From NCBI GenBank assembly GCA_009774255.1, contig VSNK01000210.1:1-9766 (forward strand): DNA of 9,766 nt. Direction: 5' to 3'. Numbering within the stretch: the stretch's first letter is position 1; every line of letters starts with the position of its first letter. Both the position numbers and the translations under genes were made by a program. Below, piece after piece: positions 6,258 through 9,766 of the stretch. This stretch comes from Faecalicatena sp. Its GTDB lineage: Bacteria > Bacillota > Clostridia > Lachnospirales > Lachnospiraceae. The notes under the pieces are model-generated. The model saw only the letters and a list, made by a program, of their open reading frames with translations. It was not told the DNA's origin and searched no databases.

Positions 6258-6421
6258 CTAGTACATCATTGCATTAATCTTGAAGTAATAGTGCTCGCTA
6301 TTCGTGTCAGCTGTGCGTCTGCTAACCGACGGTGTAGTGGGCTACACCTAGGTTAGCAGGCGTGCAGATGGCGCGGATAGCGAGTGCTGATTACTCAAGA
6401 ATTAATGCAATGATGTACTAG
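6258..6421 (+). mobile_element. 164-nt near-perfect hairpin element (MITE-like or structured RNA)
   Basis: The whole element folds back on itself. The first 21 bases (6258-6278, CTAGTACATCATTGC...) pair perfectly with 6401-6421, and pairing continues with a few single-base bulges to an apical hairpin GGTGTAG-TGGG-CTACACC (6331-6348). Base by base, the only internal mispair in the main stem before the apex is G6310/A6368. Eight further differences between the arms are all G-U pairs when read as plus-strand RNA. Both ends are CTAG, which could be a 4-bp target duplication or part of the terminal repeat. There is no coding capacity. Its right end supplies the stop codon of the minus-strand gene at 6418. 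It may be a non-autonomous mobile element or a transcribed RNA. Confidence 0.8.
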
Positions 6422-6606
6422 GACTCCAACGATTCCAATAATTCTTCTTCATCCTTATATATCCCGTAACCGGCATGGAATTTCTTCCTGTAATTCCTTG
6501 CCATATGTTTCGGTGTTCCATTATAGGTCCGGATCCATTGCCTTGCCTTTTGCAATCGGGCTTCTTTTCTTTGTGTTTTCGATGTATTCTTATTTTTTCT
6601 TCCCAT
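6418..6606 (-). CDS. Small basic protein, unnamed Firmicutes family
   Basis: 62 residues from the ATG at 6604-6606 (MGRKNKNTSKTQRKEARLQK...). A GTG three codons upstream overlaps the GNAT stop as GTGA and could be the start instead. The body is strongly basic, with KARQWIRTYNGTPKHMARNYRKKFH, resembling small Firmicutes proteins of unknown role that share a KARxWxxTYxGTPKxxxxxYRKKF-like core; the tail is acidic (DEEELLESLES). The stop TAG lies inside the terminal CTAG of the hairpin element, so the natural C-terminus may have been cut or altered by that insertion. Overlap or near-contact with the GNAT gene implies translational coupling. A nucleic-acid-binding role is possible from charge only. 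Confidence 0.6.
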   Translation of the reverse strand: MGRKNKNTSKTQRKEARLQKARQWIRTYNGTPKHMARNYRKKFHAGYGIYKDEEELLESLES

Positions 6607-6608
6607 GG

Positions 6609-6640
6609 TTATCACTCTTCGAAATTATCACTCTTCGAAA
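6609..6640. repeat. Perfect 16-bp tandem duplication at the end of the GNAT gene
   Basis: TTATCACTCTTCGAAA occurs twice head to tail (6609-6624 and 6625-6640). It spans the last codons and stop of the acetyltransferase gene. Because 16 is not a multiple of three, the duplication changes the reading frame at the C-terminus. With a single unit the frame would pass over the next gene's start and end a few codons later. Confidence 0.9.
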
Positions 6641-7028
6641 ATATGATTTCATACGATCCGTTATCAGGACGGAAACCTCCTACGGCCTCATATCCAAGTT
6701 TGAAATAAAAATGCTGTGCGTACTCGTCTGCCTGCGTTGAAGTCATAAAGGTCTGATATCCCTGCTGCCTCATTTCATTCTCCCAAAATTCAACAGCCTG
6801 CCTGCCAAAGCCCCTTCCACGGTATTCTTCTAAAATATACAGCATATTGATAAAAGGCGTATTATCCCAAAACAGATTGTATCTCAGCCAACCGACAAAC
6901 TGACTGTCCTTTTCAACAATGTAAATACGGCTCTGCCGTATGATATTTCGTATTTCTTCTTTTGCAATGTGCTTATCGTACCGAATAAGCAAATCGATAT
7001 CTTTAATTTCCGCAAATCGGATATTCAT
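6612..7028 (-). CDS. GNAT family N-acetyltransferase
   Basis: 138 residues with the GNAT fold. Motif A around NMLYILEEYRGRGFG (61-75) contains the acetyl-CoA pyrophosphate-binding R-G-R-G-F-G (70-75). The downstream helix QAVEFWENEM and motif B AQHFYFKLGYEAVGGF (104-119), with the usual FYxKxGY-type stretch, follow. Members transfer acetyl from acetyl-CoA to amines (small molecules, antibiotics or protein termini); the acceptor here is unknown. A GGGAG lies about 11 nt before the ATG. The stop overlaps the possible GTG start of the small basic protein, so both are probably translated together. The last residues (SKSDNFEE) come from a tandem duplication and differ from the likely ancestral end. 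Confidence 0.88.
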   Translation of the reverse strand: MNIRFAEIKDIDLLIRYDKHIAKEEIRNIIRQSRIYIVEKDSQFVGWLRYNLFWDNTPFINMLYILEEYRGRGFGRQAVEFWENEMRQQGYQTFMTSTQADEYAQHFYFKLGYEAVGGFRPDNGSYEIIFSKSDNFEE

Positions 7029-7079
7029 ATCTTATCGCGCTCCCTGATCTTATAAAGATGTTCGGCAAACCGGAATCTG

Positions 7080-7643
7080 TCACCCTAAGACTTCCATGGT
7101 TTTTTCAAATTTATTTTGATAATGTTTTTTACTTCTTGCAGATAATTTTTGAAAACTTCTCAGCAGTTTATCTTTTACAAACTCCTTACCATCTTCAATC
7201 CCCATCCCCCTTTGAACATAAGCTAAATACAACAGACTTGGCAGACTGTCAAAATGTGAAATTGCATCGGCATCAGCAACGCATAATTCCTCAATACTAT
7301 TTCTTTCAAGAGTTATACTTCCTCTATGGTTTTTAATACATTTTTGCACTATAAAAATTTTTTTGTCCTCATAACCATATTCTTTTAGAATACTATATGC
7401 CATTTCTGCTCCATGTATATGATGAAGTTCATACAAACTATAGTCTGTAATAGATGCAATATCATGTAACCAAGCTGCTATCATAACAATTTCCTTATCC
7501 GCCCCATATTCTTCTGCCAGAATTTCTGCATTTTTAACCACTGCAGCAATATGATAATAACACCCCATACCAAACTTATTTGTTTCTTTTTGGCATCTGT
7601 CATATATTTCCTGTTGCAATTTCTTCAAAATATCTTCTCGCAT
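7080..7643 (-). CDS. HD domain phosphohydrolase
   Basis: 187 residues. The metal-binding set of the HD superfamily is visible: His31 (CYYHIAAVV), His60-Asp61 (AAWLHDIAS), additional histidines 74-77 (LHHIHG) and Asp124 or Asp126 (VADADAISHF). Such enzymes hydrolyse phosphomonoesters of nucleotides, and some cleave other small phosphates; the substrate cannot be told from sequence. The overall pattern matches short single-domain HD proteins rather than GGDEF- or RelA-linked ones. A GGGA motif lies about 8 nt before the ATG. Codon and base use here are visibly more AT-rich than in the flavin reductase gene, as in the neighbouring microprotein gene, which hints at separate acquisition. It sits 47 nt downstream of that microprotein gene on the same strand. 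Confidence 0.87.
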   Translation of the reverse strand: MREDILKKLQQEIYDRCQKETNKFGMGCYYHIAAVVKNAEILAEEYGADKEIVMIAAWLHDIASITDYSLYELHHIHGAEMAYSILKEYGYEDKKIFIVQKCIKNHRGSITLERNSIEELCVADADAISHFDSLPSLLYLAYVQRGMGIEDGKEFVKDKLLRSFQKLSARSKKHYQNKFEKTMEVLG

Positions 7644-7690
7644 AGTTTCATCCCTGCAAATCGCGATTTATCAACGGCACAAATTAAATT

Positions 7691-7921
7691 TTATTTCTTT
7701 CTTGCAACCATAAAAATGCCAGTCGCAAGCAATACAATACCCACAATCATTCCTGTAACCACTGAGGCACTTCCAACTTTACCAGCAAGAAATATAGACG
7801 TCGGGCCATCTGTTCCGCCAATGACAGGCATTGATATTTGCTTTTTTACTTTAAGAATGGTGCTCAATATTATCACAGCACTTCCTATTGTTGCTACGTT
7901 CATTCCTAAAATCTTTTTCAT
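7691..7921 (-). CDS. Membrane microprotein with the sodium-pump decarboxylase beta-subunit motif
   Basis: 76 residues. Two hydrophobic segments (about 8-24 and 51-72) flank MPVIGGTDGPTSIFLAG (31-47). The GGxDGPT motif is the signature around the sodium-binding aspartate of OadB/GcdB/MmdB, the beta subunits of oxaloacetate, glutaconyl-CoA and methylmalonyl-CoA decarboxylase pumps, which are normally 370-430 residues long. Here only this element is present, in a frame of its own, with an ending of Arg-Lys-Lys typical of a cytoplasmic tail. GGAGG lies 10 nt before the ATG at 7919-7921; the longer frame up to 8029 overlaps the Nudix gene and is ignored. It is either a decayed fragment or a short membrane protein that recurs under the 'decarboxylase beta' annotation. 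No alpha or gamma subunit gene is nearby. Confidence 0.75.
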   Translation of the reverse strand: MKKILGMNVATIGSAVIILSTILKVKKQISMPVIGGTDGPTSIFLAGKVGSASVVTGMIVGIVLLATGIFMVARKK

Positions 7922-7980
7922 GCACCCAATTCCTCCAAATTTATATGCAACTTTTACAAATCCCCGTTTCCCGGCAGCTT

Positions 7981-8655
7981 TTATGACAACCTCTCTTTCC
8001 AGCATCCGCCTTCGTTCCATAGATAACATTCACTGAGTGTATCATCATGGATCAATTGTATCACTGCCTGCATACCCGGAGCAAGATCTTTTTCAAGGAA
8101 ATCCTTTTCGGAAATCCAAAACACCTGGCCTTCCTCAGAAGACTGTAATTCCCCTGTATATTTTTCAGCCTGATAAATAAACACGATCTGATGCACGCTG
8201 TCGATGAACCAATGATAAATGCCGCAGAGCTTCGGATTCTCAATCACAAGCCCTGTCTCTTCCCTGACTTCCCGGATCACAGCCTCCGTAAAGGTCTCAT
8301 TTCTCTCCACATGCCCTCCTGGGAAGGTTGTCCCCTGGTAGTTTCCGCCTACCTTTTCCAGCGCTGCCACATTCCCATGCCCGTCGGAAACCATGCACAT
8401 ATTCATAAATTTCACACGCTGGTTCGGATGCTGGTTATGTATTTTCCCTCCTGCGTCCGCGCCATGCCGGATTCTCTTACAGAGTTTCACCTTGATACTT
8501 CTGTAATGCTTTAAGACCTCACCATAAGGAATCCATATTTCTGCCTTTTCAATCCTGTCATAGACCGCATCCACAATAGAAGTGTCCTCGTCTTTTTTCT
8601 CCGGACATTTTCCGTTTTTATCATGATAACGTTTTGTTTCCTCAAACATCCACAT
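7981..8655 (-). CDS. Nudix hydrolase with N-terminal extension
   Basis: From the ATG at 8653-8655 the protein has 224 residues. The catalytic domain starts near VKFMNMCMVSDGHGN. The full Nudix box G-x5-E-x7-REV-x-EE-x-G-L is present (GGHVERNETFTEAVIREVREETGL, ending about 135 residues in), and FWISEKDFLEKDLAPGMQ follows. This matches MutT-type pyrophosphohydrolases of about 150 residues (8-oxo-dGTP or other nucleoside diphosphate derivatives). About 80 residues precede it (EETKRYHDKNGKCPEKKDE..., then VDAVYDRIEKAEIWIPYGEVLKHYRS). I recognise no domain in them; they may be a fusion. A GTG at 8697 would add 14 residues but lies inside the 29-bp palindrome and has no ribosome site; AAGGA precedes the chosen ATG by about 10 nt. 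The start is therefore the least sure part. Confidence 0.85.
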   Translation of the reverse strand: MWMFEETKRYHDKNGKCPEKKDEDTSIVDAVYDRIEKAEIWIPYGEVLKHYRSIKVKLCKRIRHGADAGGKIHNQHPNQRVKFMNMCMVSDGHGNVAALEKVGGNYQGTTFPGGHVERNETFTEAVIREVREETGLVIENPKLCGIYHWFIDSVHQIVFIYQAEKYTGELQSSEEGQVFWISEKDFLEKDLAPGMQAVIQLIHDDTLSECYLWNEGGCWKERLS

Positions 8656-8683
8656 ATCTGTGAAATCCTTTTCGTCTTTCTTC

Positions 8684-8712
8684 GAACTTTGCGTCACAGT
8701 GACGCAAAGTTC
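8684..8712. repeat. Perfect 29-bp palindrome
   Basis: GAACTTTGCGTCAC (8684-8697), one central A (8698), and the exact reverse complement (8699-8712). It lies between the ICE-type coupling protein gene (stop at 8749-8751) and the Nudix gene, whose longest frame begins inside it. No T tract follows on either strand, so a terminator is less likely than a protein-binding site or recombination-related dyad. Confidence 0.9.
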
Positions 8713-8748
8713 ACAGGAACAGGGTCGCCGCAGAATGTTCCGGCTATT

Positions 8749-9615
8749 TTATTCTGTTTCCTCCTCTCTGCCCGTATCCGTTTCCTCACCGTCTACCTCA
8801 AACAGGTCAAATCCCTCTTTCATCCGAAGTTTTAACCTGTGCTTCATATATGCTTCCACGTCAAAGGCATTTTTGCTGTCATAATCGGATAATTCTTTAT
8901 ACCGTTTATGCCTGGTAATATCGCATTTATCACTTAGAAACGGACGGACTCCACGTAACTGCAGGATGCATTTATTCCCATCCATGACCGCAAGTTCGTC
9001 TCTTCTTATTAATTCTTTTCCGGTTTTTTGATAATTTAAACCATAGGAACGGCTCTGTCCACGGGTATCGGTTGTGTTGTAGAGGTCAATGGTCTCCTTG
9101 CCCAAAGTCTCGGAAATCTCTTTTAATGTGGAGCTTTCTTTCCCGCCTAAGATTAACATCGTGTCGCAATTCCCGTGAATGGTGTCCGCTGCGTCTTTAT
9201 AAATTGTCTTTAACTGGCTTTGGGACTGTAATATAATGGAAGCGGACATTTCCCGGCTCCGGATGGTTGCGATCAGCCTGTCAAACTTCGGGATCTGCCC
9301 GATGTTGGCAAACTCATCAAGTAAAAGCCTTACATGGTATGGGAGCCTGCCGCCGTGCACATCGTCCGCCCGGTCACATAAGAGGTTAAATAGCTGGGTA
9401 TACATGATTGCCACAAGGAAGTTAAAGGTATCGTCCGTATCGGAAATGATAACAAACATTGCCGTCCTCTGGTCTCCAAGCATATCCAGCTCCATTTCAT
9501 CATAAGATGTCAGTTCCCGCAGTTCCGCGATATCAAATGACGCTAATCTGGCTCCGCAGCTAATTAAGATTGATTTTGAAGTTTTGCCAGTGACGTTTTG
9601 TAAAGGACTTTTTAA
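8749..9615 (-). pseudogene. VirD4-like coupling protein (ICE), 5'-truncated remnant
   Basis: The readable frame encodes the C-terminal part of a type IV coupling ATPase of Tn1549-like conjugative elements. From the internal ATG at 9495, 248 residues are seen, including the Walker B stretch RLLLDEFANIGQIPKFDRL (56-74), the SQSQL motif, and DTMLILGGKE. The same frame is open upstream to 9615 and still reads family-like (GKTSKSILISCGARL, then FDIAELRELTSYDEMELD), so the ATG is not the true start. Further upstream, a match to a K-x-F-x4-GKT stretch seems to continue in another frame, implying a 1-nt frameshift near 9600. The N-terminal membrane segments and the Walker A region are gone; an Rpn-type terminator abuts at 9647. 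Full-length members have about 600 residues. In a living ICE this ATPase feeds DNA to the conjugation channel; here it is broken, and no other transfer gene is visible in the window. Confidence 0.85.
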
Positions 9616-9646
9616 TCAAATTCACAGAAAATTTACATTTCAGGGC

Positions 9647-9687
9647 AAAAAAATAAGGCCGGGAACCTATTTTAAGATTCCCGGCCT
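9647..9687 (-). terminator. Rho-independent terminator of the right-edge Rpn-type gene
   Basis: GGCCGGGAA (9657-9665) pairs with TTCCCGGCC (9678-9686) around a 12-nt AT-rich loop. On the minus strand the stem is followed by UUA and a run of seven U (9647-9653). It lies 10 nt behind the stop codon at 9697-9699, an excellent intrinsic terminator. Confidence 0.9.
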
Positions 9688-9696
9688 ACGGTTTTA

Positions 9697-9766
9697 CTAT
9701 GCTGTCCGTTCTGCTTTCAGTTTTTTCACTTCGTCAAGTGGAAGTCCTGCGTATTCCGCAATTTTT
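9697..9766 (-). CDS. C-terminal end of a second Rpn/PD-(D/E)XK-type protein (partial)
   Basis: Only the last 22 codons lie in the window: KIAEYAGLPLDEVKKLKAER then TA, stop TAG at 9697-9699; the rest continues past the right edge. The I(A/S)E-x2-GLPL(D/E)EVKKLK ending is characteristic of many Rpn-type putative transposases of Lachnospiraceae and of related helical C-terminal tails. It differs from the tail of the gene at 700-1638, so it is a different member. The identification rests on this short tail, and other proteins end similarly. It abuts the break in the virD4-like gene, consistent with insertion by the element that carries it. Confidence 0.6.
   Translation of the reverse strand, partial: KIAEYAGLPLDEVKKLKAERTA

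Noticed and set aside
6258..6421. The long hairpin as a retron msd or an intrinsic terminator
   Set aside because: No reverse transcriptase gene lies in the window and no U tract follows the stem on either strand; the ends pair perfectly to the last base, unlike the flanked msd arrangement.
7551..8036. Plus-strand hydrophobic open frame of 161 codons
   Set aside because: Antisense to the HD gene start, the microprotein and the Nudix end; its hydrophobicity is a by-product of the complement of AT-rich coding sequence.
1..9766. CRISPR array, tRNA, rRNA or known riboswitch
   Set aside because: I found no regularly spaced short repeats, no cloverleaf-like tRNA sequence and no recognisable riboswitch core by reading; a covariance-model scan would be decisive.

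Overview
The window looks like an accessory, repeat-rich stretch of a Lachnospiraceae-type (Clostridia, Firmicutes) gut-bacterial chromosome. The reasons are strong AGGAGG ribosome sites, a TTG start behind a perfect Shine-Dalgarno, Rpn-family (PD-(D/E)XK) putative transposases of the type common in that family, and a coupling protein of the kind carried by Tn1549-like integrative conjugative elements (ICEs). This placement comes from recognising protein families, not from a database search.

Left part (1-1871): an Rpn-type gene on the minus strand with a structured 5' leader and a hairpin terminator. A second, nearly identical 206-bp copy of the leader sits at the left edge. A second, diverged copy of the terminator (250-294) ends an unrecognised segment of about 390 bp. 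The simplest reading is a tandem array of Rpn units, the next one starting just left of position 1. The leader can fold into two exclusive structures: a hairpin, or pairing of that hairpin's 3' arm with the rpn ribosome binding site. It also holds a possible 11-codon leader ORF that stops on that site.

Middle part (2161-4931): a TetR-type repressor divergent from a 662-residue Old Yellow Enzyme/enoate-reductase-type flavoprotein (FMN barrel, 4Fe-4S cysteines, FAD and NAD(P) dinucleotide folds). The pair looks like a substrate-inducible enoate or enone reduction module. A gene-free stretch with three inverted repeats follows (4932-5518).

Minus-strand small-gene region (5519-8655): an ACT-domain protein and a stand-alone FakA/DAK-like fragment, probably co-transcribed; a 164-nt, almost fully paired hairpin element; a small basic protein coupled to a GNAT acetyltransferase whose tail was changed by a 16-bp tandem duplication; an HD-domain phosphohydrolase; a 76-residue membrane microprotein carrying the decarboxylase sodium-pump motif GGTDGPTSIF; and a Nudix hydrolase with an unexplained N-terminal extension.

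Right part (8684-9766): a 29-bp perfect palindrome, a decayed C-terminal part of a VirD4-type coupling protein (ICE remnant) with a probable frameshift, and, abutting it, the terminator and last 22 codons of another Rpn-type protein. Rpn-type genes therefore bracket the window, and the right-hand one sits exactly where the ICE gene is broken. I saw no complete defence system, CRISPR array, tRNA or rRNA.
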